Of a stretch of DNA of 64,000 bases, positions 12,597 through 23,628 are shown one piece after another (the stretch's first letter is position 1; the number at the start of each line of letters is the position of its first letter). A program made the translations under genes and the position numbers. The notes beneath the pieces are model-generated. The model saw only the letters and a list, made by a program, of their open reading frames with translations. It searched no databases and was not told the DNA's origin. Source of the stretch: Panaeolus papilionaceus (taxonomy: Eukaryota; Basidiomycota; Agaricomycetes; Agaricales); the NCBI GenBank assembly GCA_015501605.1, contig JADNRZ010000002.1:1240001-1304000 (forward strand). The letters run 5' to 3'.

Positions 12597-12602
12597 AATA
12601 AA
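12597..12602 (+). terminator. Possible polyadenylation signal of eEF2
   Basis: AATAAA about 124 nt after the eEF2 stop codon, in a T/G-rich 3' region. Fungal poly(A) signals are degenerate, so this is only a candidate. Confidence 0.3.
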
Positions 12603-12700
12603 GAGTGACAAATAGTAACACGATGGAATGATAGTTAATTCTTGTTGTTTCCGTTGTTGTGCTCTTAAGATTTTGATTCTCCTTTTTTTTTGGTTGGACT

Positions 12701-12729
12701 TGTCTCTGTCTCTCTCTCTGTCTCTCTCC
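12701..12729 (+). repeat. TC-rich tract (TCTCTG/TCTC repeats) before the RNA-binding protein gene
   Basis: Simple pyrimidine repeat of TCTCTG and TCTC units ending about 55 nt before ATG 12785. CT-rich blocks just upstream of the start are common in promoters and 5' leaders of strongly expressed fungal genes. Confidence 0.6.
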
Positions 12730-12784
12730 ATCTCGTCTATTTTTCTTATATTTTTTACTTTATCCCACTATCTTTCTCTCAGCA

Positions 12785-13682
12785 ATGGCCGCCTCTCTTT
12801 CTGGACTTTCTGCCTCTGTCACAAGAATCTTGTATCTCACTGGTTTCCCCAAAGAATTGAAGACCAAAGACATTCAAAGTGCTTTCTCTGAATACGAGAA
12901 TCAGTCTGGTGGTTTCAAGATCAAATGGAGGGATGACACAAGTCTTCTTATCGTCTTTCAAGATGCTACTGTTGGTAAGTCCTAACCAACATACCGATGT
13001 CATGGTGATGATTTATTCACCCATGGCATTCTCTTTTTTTCCAGCCAAGCGTGCTTATCTCAATACTATCGCTTTTCCTCCTCAAATCCTCACTTCATCA
13101 ACCGGTGCTTCAGCATTAATCAAACCTTATGATGGACCAGATGCACAGACAGTTATCCAGACCGTAAATGCCCGTGGACAGCATAACCCGAACAACCCAT
13201 CCCGCTCACACCATCCCCGTTCCACCTCCTTTTCCGTTTTGCCCAGTGCCAGGAGCACGTCCGGCTCTTCTATCCATCCTAGCATTAGCCAGCGCTCCAA
13301 TGGCAACGGAAATCATGTTACTATCCCAGAAAAGCCAGAGCCTCGCGAGCATTCTCCAACTCTACCCTCTCTTCCATCTCATCCAACACTCAATTCCCTC
13401 ATCAGCGAAGCTGTCAGTGGCTCTGGCTTGAATATTCCCTCGGATCCTGCTATTCTCACAAGCAGTTTGCACCAGCCCCAGTCAGCCGAGGCAACAGGTG
13501 GCCCCAGAATCGGTGATCCTGGTAGGAGGATGTTAGGTGCTGCTCTTGGTGTGAGGCATCCAGGACTTGGTCCTCGTGTTTTGAATGGCAACGGTAGCGG
13601 AAATGGCAGCCCCGCTCGCGGAGAAGCCCCTGACATGCGTGACATTCAGAGGGCTATGGGCGGTTTGGTCGTTGCTGAGTAA
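12785..13682 (+). CDS. Putative RRM-fold RNA-binding protein (R3HCC1-type)
   Basis: Two exons (12785-12974 and 13045-13682) give 275 residues. The N-terminal ~75 residues have an RRM-like pattern: TRILYLTGFPKELKTKDIQS, then FSEYENQSGGFKIKWRDDTS, then LLIVFQDATVAKRAYL, with a beta-alpha-beta-beta-alpha feel. This resembles the RRM-like segment of R3HCC1/R3HCC1L-type proteins. The C-terminal two thirds is low-complexity (Ser/Pro/Asn/Gly) and ends MRDIQRAMGGLVVAE. A role in RNA binding is inferred only from the fold; the specific function is unknown. Confidence 0.6.
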
Positions 13683-14833
13683 ATCATTGACTCAGTGGTG
13701 TTGTATGTCTTGTGGTTCTACTATCCGCTTTGACACCCCCGTGTCGCGCATTTCACCATCACTGTTCACCTTGGTATCAGTGTAGTACCTGCTATCCCTT
13801 CCTTCACCCACTTCTGTAATTCTATCCCCTCCCTGTAGTTCGTTTCCCTGTTGTTCGGTTTTCAAACTTTTTTTCGCTTTTTAGTTCACATTTTTGTTTC
13901 TATCATTTTAGTTGCATTTGCCCCCAACTAAACCACTCCAATCCTTTGTCAACACTCGCCTCCTAACCCCACACACAACCGCGCCCACGACGCTTGCGAT
14001 GAGCAAGTCAGTATTTTCGAGGAATAGCTGGTCGAATCTTTGTCCTTTCCTTACCCTGCCCTTAAACAAAGAACTAATAAGTAACGTACAACTAGGTACT
14101 GATTGTCATTATTTCCTCCTGTCAGATACTCTCCTGACTAGGATACGATAATGTATTTTTTTTTTCTACTCTACTTTGCACATCTCGGTTATTTCGTGTT
14201 CATATCCGCTTGTGATAGGTACACGTACAACGACGCATGAAAATCCAAGAATAATCGTCCCTAGTTATTAAGCCTACTTAGCTGCGATCATATATGTTTG
14301 GAGTACTTTGACAGACGTCTTGGTGGGCGAGGCCGAGACATCTGCTGCACCTTGTTCCATTTTGAGTGGGTACCAGCTGTGATTTGACTTTGATGAGTCA
14401 AAAGCGACTCCACAATCGCTTGGCTTCTCCGTCAATATATCCCTAGTTGTTTTTATGCAATAAAGAAAATACTTTACCAGCTCCAGAAAAACAGGCTGTA
14501 GAATACAAAGACTTCATCTCCGAGGCTTGAGTGAGATAACCCCTATTCAGTAGGAAATAGGGAATATGATCGTTTGTTCACATCGACGACGACTCAGACA
14601 CTGCTATTCTCAACATATAGGCATTTCTTCTGTTCCTGTTATTTCTAATTTTCCGACCTCTTAGGCGCAGTAAGCACACAGCACAATCTCGCAGCACGGC
14701 CAGTTTGTCACTGCATTCAACTAATATCGCACGGGTGTTGCTATATCAGATTGTTGTGATTGTTGCTTGCTCTGTCGTTTCTACTCCGACCTTGATCTGA
14801 AAGTTCTTGTCGCGCATATCCTTTACGGCTGCG
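13683..14833. other. Gene-free stretch of about 1.1 kb
   Basis: No coding frame with recognisable content on either strand. The left part is the CT-rich 3' region of the preceding gene; the right part is the promoter and leader of the beta-trefoil-like gene. Confidence 0.5.
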
Positions 14834-15869
14834 ATGACACAAACCACGGACTTTGACGAGAAGATCGACAATACTCTGGGGTTCCCTCCTGGTTATTTTA
14901 TTGTACGGTCTGTTGCAAATAATCGTCTGCTGGATGTGACTGGAGACGACATTGAGGATGATACGCCCCTTGGGCTTTGGCCTGAAAAGGAGAAGTCCTT
15001 GGTTGAAAGTAAGTAAATACAAAGCCAGTTATAACTTACAACTCCCAAGTTGGTTTGGTACTATTATCTGACGACGAACTTTTACAGATTTTCGTGATCC
15101 AGAGACTAATAACCAAGTACGCAAACTCCTTCGACTGCTATTTGCCAAATGACAGAGTACTATGATTAATTACAAGACTAACACAATCTGTTGTAGGTTT
15201 TCTTCATTGATACAGCCGGTGCCCTTTGCTCAAGATCTTCTGGACATGCAATTGATGTGCAAGGTAAGAATTCGTTGCACATGATGTTATATTGCCAAGT
15301 AAAATCATCATTTTACAGAGGGCACACTTGTCCTTCGTCATCGTCGTCCGATATCTCACCCATTTCCAAATGCTTATGCTCATCCACTCCCCAAATTCAG
15401 TTACTCGCCACAAACAGGCGAAATCAGAGTTACGTTTGCATGCGACCCATTATTCCCTCCTCCCAGTTCTCAGCCCAGCACGGCATGGAAGCAAAAAACA
15501 TACCTGCTTTCTGCGATCCCCAAGCGCAGACCTCGGACCATCATGGATGACGCTTCCGAATTCATTGCAACAAGTATTTTTACACCCATATCAAGACTGA
15601 CAGGAGGGTCACCGCCTAAGCCTCCCAAGCCAGATATTGTGTTTGACGGGAGCATTGACTTGAGAGAAGATGAGGTTGTTGAAGAAGAAAGGGGTGAAGA
15701 AGCAGAGATTGATGACTCTGCAGATATGGGACGAGATGTAAAGGTTGTGAGCGTGCCCGCACGAGAGAAGGATATGATGGACCTGTTGTTGTCTGAGAAG
15801 GCGAGGCAAAGGAGGAAGTGGATTGTTATGCCTCTTAGAACGAGCAATATGAGAACGGGAGGTATTTGA
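14834..15869 (+). CDS. Beta-trefoil (ricin-B-like) domain protein
   Basis: Four exons (14834-15008, 15088-15116, 15197-15263, 15319-15869) give 273 residues. The N-terminal half contains repeats resembling ricin-B/beta-trefoil lobes: PPGYFIVRSVANNRLLDVTG, then GLWPEKEKSLVE, then NQVFFIDTAGALCSRSSGHA followed by IDVQEGTLVLRHRRP. The C-terminal half is acidic (VVEEERGEEAEIDDSADM) and ends in a basic helix (LLLSEKARQRRKWIVMPL). There is no signal peptide, so it is likely intracellular. I do not know the function; the trefoil call rests on the repeated 'xLDV' and 'xLxxxxRP' pattern. A Met nine codons upstream (14807) is also in frame. Confidence 0.6.
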
Positions 15870-16090
15870 ATGAAGAGCGTGACGTTTGTATATTAACCCT
15901 GTAACGTTACCACATGATTACTTACGCGTAGCAGTAACGCAATATAAATGTCACGCCGAGGGACGCGTTGGCGAAATTCAACCATTGCCGTGTTACTTAG
16001 TAAGATAACTGTCCGAATCACCGAGCCAAACGCTACGCAACCACTTGTACTTATACCATCATCATCAATACCCCTGTTACTTACCTTTCT

Positions 16091-17442
16091 ATGAACTCAT
16101 CCACAGATGTTTGGGTCCTCTCTTTTACCCATCTCACCGACAAGAAACATGCCGACAAGGCATTGCATTTACTCAAGAGAATAGCATCTCTTGTGAAACC
16201 TATAATGCGGAAACATGGTTGGAAACTTCCAGAACTTGCAGAGTTCTTTCCTGATCAACAGAATCTACTTGGTTCGTCCAACAATTTGAATGGAGCTGCT
16301 AATGTAAATTGACTCGTGAATTGTGTTCATAGGTTTGAGTGGGTACTCATTTCTTTGGTCACGATTATTGCCTTCCTAAATTTCAATCCAGATGTCAACA
16401 TGGGACAAAAAATTCTCATCCGTCTACGGCCAGCACATGCTCCAGATACGTTCCTTCCAGAAACCGATCTCATTGGAACAATGCTTCACGAAGTGAGCAT
16501 TCATTTAAGAATGACCGAAACGCAGCTCATTACATACAGCTAACCCATAACGTTCATGGACCTCATGATGAGAAGTTCTATAAATATCTCGAAGGTCTAA
16601 AAGACGAATACTATGACCTACAACGGGCTGGCTACTCTGGTGAAGGATTTTTCTCAGAGGGGCGCAAGCTCGGTACTTCCCATAACCTTCCCCCTCATTT
16701 GGCTCGCATCAAGGCATTGGAGGCCGCAGAGAAAAGACGCAAGTCGTCGCAAGTTCAGGGAAGTGGAGGAAGGCTTGGTGGACGTAATTCAAACTTGACC
16801 CCACGGGAGATGGCTGCGAGGGTGCGTATCGCTCATCCATTTGTACTTTTCTTTCCTCATACTCGGCTTTGATAGGCTGCTGAGCAACGGATCCGAGACG
16901 AAAAAGCCTGTGCATCGGGTGCCTCTGCCCAACGGGAGGTGGAGAAGGCTGAGCTTCAGAGCTCGCAAACCGTCAAGAACTTTATCGATTTAACCTTGGA
17001 CGACGATAACCTAGGGCCTGTTTATGCAGGCGATTCAGATGACGAAGTGATCATTGTCAAAGATGTCCACCCTGCACCTCCGAAGTCGACAGCCAACGCG
17101 GCAGCTGGAACCTCGAGGCCCAGACCTGTTCCCGGTCAGCAACTGTCTAATACCACAACGGGTTCCGCATCCTCGTCGGTAACATCAAAGGTGTCTACGC
17201 GAAATGTATCCAATCCCCCCGTCAAGTCTGGTAAGGCAGCCGCCAAGTTGCCAGTACTGGAGTGGTCTTGTGATACATGTACTCTGCTAAATCAGCCTCA
17301 AACAACGGAGTGCGAGGCTTGTGGTATCCGGAAACCTCCTGATGAGACAGAAGGCTGGGGATGTCTGGTATGCGGACAAACGGGGATACCCCATGATTTC
17401 TGGACATGCACGTTTTGTGGCCAGATGAAGCTGCGAAGTTGA
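16091..17442 (+). CDS. WSS1: WLM-domain DNA-protein-crosslink protease Wss1
   Basis: Four exons (16091-16271, 16392-16492, 16540-16821, 16876-17442) give 376 residues. The N-terminal WLM metalloprotease domain has the zinc site HELTHN, which an intron splits between HE and LTHN; it is followed by VHGPHDEKFYKYLE with the third His ligand. Downstream are two SUMO-interacting-type motifs, NFIDLTLDDD and DEVIIVKDV, then a RanBP2-type zinc finger (CDTCTLLNQPQTTECEAC) and a second CxxC pair (CLVCG...CTFCG) at the C-terminus. This order is that of Wss1, the SPRTN-related, SUMO-dependent protease that digests proteins crosslinked to DNA. All catalytic residues are present. Its 3' end faces the EEF2KMT gene with about 115 bp between stops. 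Confidence 0.93.
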
Positions 17443-17557
17443 ACGAGTTGAATTAATGTCTGGATCACATTGTTTTCATGTTATGACGGGATTTATCTTT
17501 GCTTTTGATTCATATATTTTTGGACGAGGTGTATTCTGTATATGTACAATTTACAAG

Positions 17558-19025
17558 TTATAATGACCTAATGGAAAATAATTTTACATTGTGTTGTGTT
17601 TCGCCGTCCTCCATGGTCTCCCAGAAGACTTGCCTATGTAAATCTACATCGATAACCTCCAATTGAAAAATAGCTAAGTGAATGGTAGAGTCAGTGATTG
17701 GTGCAACACGCCCTAGTAAAAACAACTACAGACCACTCGCTTCGTCGATAAACTTCTGCAAGGTTGAAGGATTCCTCATAGCCATAGCTAACAGTGCTCG
17801 TCTATCTGAATCCCGCGGTTGCAATGCGATTCTTAATGTACCGATTAATGATGGGATGATGGTCGGGTCGAATGCCTGTTCATTCATAAGTGCACCCGCG
17901 AGCTTAGAGCTATAGACGACAGACCACATCGGCACCCAAAATGAGGTTAGGTTTGATCTTGTCTTGGATAACAGACTCCAGCAGGAGTGCTCGTTGTGGG
18001 TCGATTGAATCGGCCCAATCGAGTTCCGAGAATGTAATGTCGACAGAAGTTGACAATTCGTCTAAAGAGGTTGAATATCGGATTATAACCGTATCCACTT
18101 GGCGGACTTACTACAAGGTAAGTTTAGGTTATCCTGGCATCGTGCTAATACTTCCTCATTTACATCTGTTAACCATAATGCGTGCTCTGACTGCTTGGAC
18201 AGAATGCGATTCCACAATTGGAGTGTAGCGACAATAATCCCCAGAAAACCTGTACCAGAGCCAAGCTCCAGAACTCTGCTGGAAGAGACAATGTCTATCC
18301 AATGGCATAATTAGCGAATTTCGGCTAGTAAGGAGACGTCTCGGGATTACCGGGATGATTGATGAGATATTGGGCAAGAACAAAACTGGCCAACCAAGTT
18401 CGTAAACCTGTGGTCCCTCCCTCAATCATAGTGCGGGACTCAAGAATCGTAGTCCTGCGGTAATCCCTCAGATCAACCAGGCCGCTAGCATCTGATACTG
18501 CTGGATCAAGTCCCAGATTGGTTGTCCAAAAATGCGTAACATAGGAGCTGGATGGTGCCTCAGTATGAAACGCTATGCCACGCCCACAAGTTTGATCCCG
18601 AGTTTCGGGGTGTGTCGATCCAACTATTCTATGGATTCGTTAGGGTAACGAGGAGGGCGAGGTCTATGAGATTATCTTTACGGTCCACATGGAGGAAGAA
18701 GCGCGAAATAGTGTTTGTAAATGTGCATGTCCACCTCAAACTCCTCGTCGTCATCAGCCTGATTACGAGCTTTAGTAAAATGCTATTGGCGTGCAGTTAT
18801 AGATACCTCAATTGGCATTTGTTCAAGGTTGGCAATGGCCCATTTCCAGAACTGCTTCTGAAATTGCCTGGAAGGAGGATACTGCTGAAAGTGAGGATCT
18901 AGCAAGATGTCTGACAAAAGAAATTCATTGATAACACTTGGAGATAGACCCTTTGGAAACTGTAGCTTGTTGACTGAAGTTAAAGCATAGAAGCCTCGTA
19001 ATAAAGCAAATAATTGACGGTCCAT
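17558..19025 (-). CDS. EFM3: eEF2 lysine methyltransferase (Efm3 / FAM86 family)
   Basis: The ATG at 19025 begins MDRQLFALLRGFYALTSVNK. The FAM86 hallmark TMIEGGTTGLRTWLA is followed by the SAM-binding motif RVLELGSGTGFLGI, then LWLTDVNEEVLARCQDNL, then FSELDWADSIDP. The end segment reads LGADVAFDPTIIPSLIGTL, then AMRNPSTLQKFIDEAS, then IFQLEVIDVDLHRQVFW. At least seven exons are needed; one 49-nt intron (17876-17924, donor GTCTGT) must be removed to keep GADV and AFDP in frame. Several donors are unusual (GTCTGT twice). Members methylate one lysine of eEF2 (K509 in yeast, K525 in man), and that lysine is kept in the eEF2 encoded about 5 kb away. The start is 163 bp from the divergent mS45 gene. 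Confidence 0.88.
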
Positions 19026-19188
19026 GGTAAGAAACTAACGATGATTGATGTGACGGAGATGAAGCTGAGTTTCTAATCTAATCATTACCTGTTGACCTTG
19101 TTTCAATGTTTGCAATCAACGTCCAACTTTCCCACGTGACCATATCCAAAAATCCTTCAAATTTTTTTTTCTCGTTGTCCTTATTCCA

Positions 19189-20816
19189 ATGCTTTCTCGC
19201 CATCTCCTCTCACTTCCTTCCCTCCTCAAACCATGTCTTCGGTCATCATCCCAGGCCGCTATTGCACCATGCTTGGTTAAACGCGCTATTTCATATACCT
19301 CTCCTCGACATGCAAGGGCGGCACCATCATTATCTCGCGAGCGCCAGGAGGACGAAGAAGGTGACGAGGAGGGTGATGAAATGGGACTCGAGCAAGAGTC
19401 TGAATCACCCGATTCATACCGTGTCTTCATGGAACAGATTGGACACAAGTACAAAGAAGCCAAACCTAAGCATTGGCTCGGTGGTGAAGTAGTTGAGTTC
19501 GTCTCCCGGTTTTTCCCTCATTCAGCTTGGCAATACTGACCGCCGCTCCATAGCCGTTCCCTATGAACCCATCCTTCAAGCCTCCACCTCCCATCTCTGA
19601 TGCGCAGAAGGAGCTCATGTACAAATTGTTTATGGAGGACCCCATGAAGAATCGCGTGCGCCGTCTCGCGAAACAATTCAATATTAGCTTGAAGCGTGTT
19701 GATGCCATCCTCCGTCTCAAAGGCATGGAAGCCGATTGGAAAAAGGTGTGTAACGTCGTTCATTTCATTTGTGGGCCATCCTTCGTGGCGCGCACTATAT
19801 GATGTTTCAACGATTAGTCTTTAAGACTCGAACCATGGATTACGCTATTTAAAAAAAATAATTTTACTGATATTTATAACGTCATGAATTACATCTGATA
19901 CTGACACTCTTCTTAGGTATTATCTGATGCTTATTTCACCTGGAATATCAATTAACATCCTTTTTCTGATTTGTTCTGTGAATAGAAAGTGAGTACAGAT
20001 TTCCTGTCCCTCCTTGAATGATGAGACATAATTATCATTCGCGAAAATGAAGACCATCTGTGGTGCCTTACATCACCCGGAACATGGTTACAATCATTTC
20101 AACCCCATCTGAGCCTCTTCACTTGATCCTTGTTCTTTGCCATTCTCTGTGCTAACTTGATCTGTCTTTACCAGGGATTGCCGATTCAAACCGGCTTCCA
20201 GTTCAAGATGGACCATTTGTTAGCCGCTCAGTCTCATACAGCGACTGTTTCTGCGTTGAAGCAACCACTAATCAAAGGCAGACCCAAAGCCTTGTACGAA
20301 GAGCTCATTAGCAACAGTGTTGACGATCCAGAAAACACCAAGTTTAAAGCACCTGAGGTTCTGCCGGAGCGTTCCGATGTTCAGCAAGCCGATATGCTTG
20401 AGCAAGAGGAGAGGCGTGATGCCGCGCGCTATCGTTATGAACGCTTGTACTGGGAGTCTACACCAGAAGATGGAAGAGTAGGTTGCCCATGCCCATCTTG
20501 CATAGAGTTTGCTCATTGTATTCTTTAGGAACCTGTACTACCAACTGTCTTGCAGCATGTTAAGCAGCAAGCAGAACTGAAGAAGATTGAGGAGCAAGCT
20601 AATATCAACAAGAAGCTTATGCCCCACGTTTCTCAAACAGCCTTTGTGAGGAGACCTCGCCATGCTGAGTTTGTGGTAAGGAGGATGAATGGACCTTCAA
20701 CCAAATTTGTTGATATCGGTGCCCGCTTCATGGATGTCGACGAGCGTAAGCGTAGAGATTCCATTGCTGATCGTAAATCGAGAATCAAGGAGAAGAGACG
20801 CTCCCTGGCTGCTTAG
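19189..20816 (+). CDS. Mitochondrial small-subunit ribosomal protein mS45 (Bot1/Mrps35 type)
   Basis: Exons 19189-19488, 19554-19745, 20175-20477 and 20529-20816 give about 360 residues. The N-terminus is basic with Ser/Leu and no acids (MLSRHLLSLPSLLKPCLRSS), a good mitochondrial presequence. The conserved block PMNPSFKPPPPISDAQKELM, followed by EDPMKNRVRRLAKQFNISLK and RVDAILRLKGMEADW, defines the fungal mitochondrial regulator/mS45 family (Bot1p in fission yeast). A basic C-terminus (RKSRIKEKRRSLAA) fits rRNA contact. The third intron, 19746-20174, is ~430 nt, unusually long for this window. It may hold a 3-nt in-phase exon AAA at 19986-19988 flanked by AG and GTGAGT. Confidence 0.88.
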
Positions 20817-20898
20817 ACTCTTGTCTGGTCGATCATTACCCCCTATAATCGTGTTATGTTATATAGTATGTTAATAATATCCCTGCTTTGATGTTTAT

Positions 20899-21604
20899 TC
20901 ATTCTACTTTGGTGCCCTCCAGTGTCAGGTCATAGATGGTTATCCTCCCAAAGAAATCAGAGCTCTCTTCGAAGACCAGCCTCAAAGCAGAGACGCCTCG
21001 TTCAGGAAGCGATGACTCGGCCATGACAAGGTCAAATGACTGCTTCCGATTGACGTCCTTAGGGTATATGTGTGTTACAACGGACCATTCTTTCTTCATA
21101 GAGCCGTCTTGGTTAGCAGTTGGAGGTATTGACAGTGAACACCGCGTGCCCACGAACCCTCCTTGAAATGTGATGGAGATGCGTTTCGGAATGACCTGAT
21201 TATTGAATCCGAGTTGGATGAATTGTGGAAGGCCCTGATAAAGAATACCTTGTAAGGATTGTTGGAGGCGATCGATGATAACAACGAACCAACCTGTTGT
21301 GATCTCCAGCAAGTTTCTGGGTTGTTGTCAACTAAATTTTTCTTTCCATTGGCTTTTTCGAGAGTTGAGCTGACTCTGTATATTCATTGAATAAGTATTT
21401 GTTCCCTTGAATGATAGAATTATCCGATCGCACTTTATAGAAGTATTTTGGTCTACCAAGGATACGAGCTCGCCACCAATAGTCATGACCGTTGTATTCA
21501 AAGGAGCGTTCAGCTGACGTTTTTTGAGTCCGAGATAATAAATTCGCGTGTGAACCTTTATTGCCGATGGTGATGCGATTGGTACAGCGACAAATTGCCT
21601 GCAT
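20899..21604 (-). CDS. NR2C2AP-like discoidin-fold protein
   Basis: The well-supported part reads SSTLEKANGKKNLVDNNPET, CWRSQQ, an intron, then GLPQFIQLGFNNQVIPKRIS, then ITFQGGFVGTRC, and near the end LRLVFEESSDFFGRITIYDL. This order matches nuclear receptor 2C2-associated protein (TRA16), a small single-domain galactose-binding-like (F5/8-type) protein. The biochemical role in fungi is unknown. The N-terminal exon is uncertain: ATG 21604 opens a frame that can be spliced into VSSTLEK with a GTAGAC donor, but it would add about 50 poorly conserved residues. The gene is divergent from the tyrosine phosphatase, with 91 bp between starts. Confidence 0.7.
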
Positions 21605-21695
21605 TTGTTATAAACTTTGTGCGTTTATCCTTTTAAAATGGGTTTCATCAACCTTCTTCTTTCTTCCTCCTTATCTCCACATTTACCGGTCAATA

Positions 21696-22993
21696 ATGTC
21701 CCGTAAACCACCTTCATGGCTTGAAACAGCAGTCAAAACGGATATGCATGTTCGACGGGTCTTCATTGCTCTTGAAGAGCGCGAAGTTAAACGTGATGCA
21801 GCCCGCAATTCTACTCGCCATCGACAAGAGAACCAATATATGGGACACGCTTTCCGACGGCCAGTAGATAAAAAACACGCTAGCCATTACTCGATTGCCG
21901 TTGCTACCCATCCCAACAATGAGAGCGCGAATCGATACTCAAACGTTGAGCCCTATGATCGATCTCGTGTTATACCAACTAGCGACGACCAATCAAACAT
22001 CCAACCATCTTCAGCTGGCTCAGATGGACTGGGTCTACATGGCCGTTACTTAAACGCAAGCTGGGTGCTGGAGAAGTACGGTCAAAAGTGGTGGATAGCG
22101 AATCAAGCACCATTGCCGCACACCACGCACGCATTCCTTAGCGTCATCCTTCAACCTATTACTCGCCCTCAGCTCTCTGGAACCGACGTAACACCTTCCC
22201 CGCACACCACGTCCATGACCAGTCAAGTCCGAACTGTGGTTCAATTGACGCAAAATGTCGAAGATGGTCGGAGGAAAGCAGACTCGTACTTCCCGACTGA
22301 GGTGGGACGTGCATTGACAGTACGACCAGAGCCGGGCTGTAATGGCCCACCCATGTTTATCAAATTATTGCAAGCGATCCCACATGCTGACACCAACTCT
22401 GTCGAAAGCATTATCTCTATTACCCCGGTACGTGTGACGGCTTTCCGTCTGTAGCTTATGAGAGTCACTGACATCATCTGCAGATGGACATTTCTACCAA
22501 CAAACCTGATGAAAGCAAAGCTGTCATCTTCCGACACCTGCTGTACCTCAAATGGCCTGATCACGGGGTCCCTGAACCTGAAGATACGGATAGTCTTCTC
22601 GCATTTGTCTATCAAGTACATCGGTTGAACAAGGATTTGTCTATTTACCCTGCCACTCACCGAACCAATGCGACATCGGGGGATATTCCTGAGCTCGACC
22701 CAGACCCACCCATCATGATTGGGTGCTCCGCAGGCATTGGGCGCACGGGTTCTTTTATCGCCTTGTCGTCAGTTCTCCGAAGGTTTGGCTTCCTGGATCC
22801 ACCCACCTACCCAACACCTTCGAGTATTTTAAAGCCATCGCCATTGGGCCCTATCCCGGACAGTTTCTCCGATGATCTCGTCGCTCAAGAAGTAGATTCT
22901 TTACGCGAACAACGCCCCGGCATGGTGCAAAGGCCTGAGCAGATTGAACTCATCTATCAGGTTTTGATGGACGCCTTCACGTCGCCAGCCTGA
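21696..22993 (+). CDS. Classical protein tyrosine phosphatase
   Basis: Two exons (21696-22427 and 22484-22993) give 413 residues. The usual order of PTP motifs is visible: a YLNAS substrate-loop equivalent (HGRYLNASWVL), the strand RTVVQLTQNVEDGRRKADSY, the WPD loop LKWPDHGVPEPED, the P-loop IGCSAGIGRTGSF, and a Q-loop-like RPGMVQRPEQIELIYQVL. Catalytic Cys, Arg and WPD Asp are all present, so activity is expected on phosphotyrosine, perhaps MAPK as for Pyp/Ptp proteins. The residue before the catalytic Cys is Gly instead of the usual His. Pro-rich insertions separate the P-loop and Q-loop. No membrane segment. Confidence 0.88.
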
Positions 22994-23628
22994 CGATCCT
23001 CGTGCCCCTGCTCCATTATAGATATCTACCCGGCCCTTGTCAAACTCATCTGCAGTTATTCTTCAATGATGCCTATTAAAATCCACGGCAAATCGGCCAA
23101 CTTCTCTTCGCTTTTGGTGGATTGGCCGAGTTCATCATAGTACGGGGGCAAGGGTTGGGTAAATTCACATGAACTTGGTGAATTGACGAATAATGACGTC
23201 TGCGATTTCGGTGTTGGTTTGGAAACAAATTAAAGAATGTATACATAGCCCAATGATTGAATGCGTTTCTGAAAAATCGTTGACTAGAATGTGCACATGG
23301 TGGATACGCGCACATTCGACAGCACGTTTTGGCATCTGTTGGTCGCAGAGAATACAACAAAGCACCAGTGAACGACTGATGCCAACGATTGTTCTCTTTG
23401 CAACAACGTCGATATCGCATTCTCTATAATCATCGCATTAAAATACCAGTCCAGATATCCACTCCCCCTCGGTAAGCAAGGGCGGTGACACGAAAATAGA
23501 TGATGATCAATCAAGAAAGTCAAAAGTCATTGAAAAGTGGGATATATCTCACCCATTTCGTGGCATATAAAGCGATTCCGAAATTGTTATTATTCCTTGT
23601 CTTAATACCCCACCTATATCTAACAGCA
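22994..23628. other. Intergenic, promoter of the quinone reductase gene
   Basis: Short minus-strand frames here have no recognisable domain. The last 70 bp hold a TATA element. Confidence 0.5.
23566..23571 (+). promoter_or_regulatory. TATA box of the ZTA1-like gene
   Basis: TATAAA in the context GGCATATAAAGCG, 58 nt upstream of ATG 23629. Position and sequence suit a core promoter of an inducible gene. Confidence 0.5.

Noticed and set aside
17876..17924. Apparent frameshift in the EEF2KMT gene after GADVV
   Set aside because: Removing a 49-nt GT-AG intron restores GADV-AFDPTIIPSL, which matches the family, so this is an intron and not a mutation.
19827..19837. tRNA B-box-like GGTTCGAGTCT on the minus strand inside the mS45 intron
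   Set aside because: Flanking bases do not form a T-stem, and no A-box or acceptor stem is visible.
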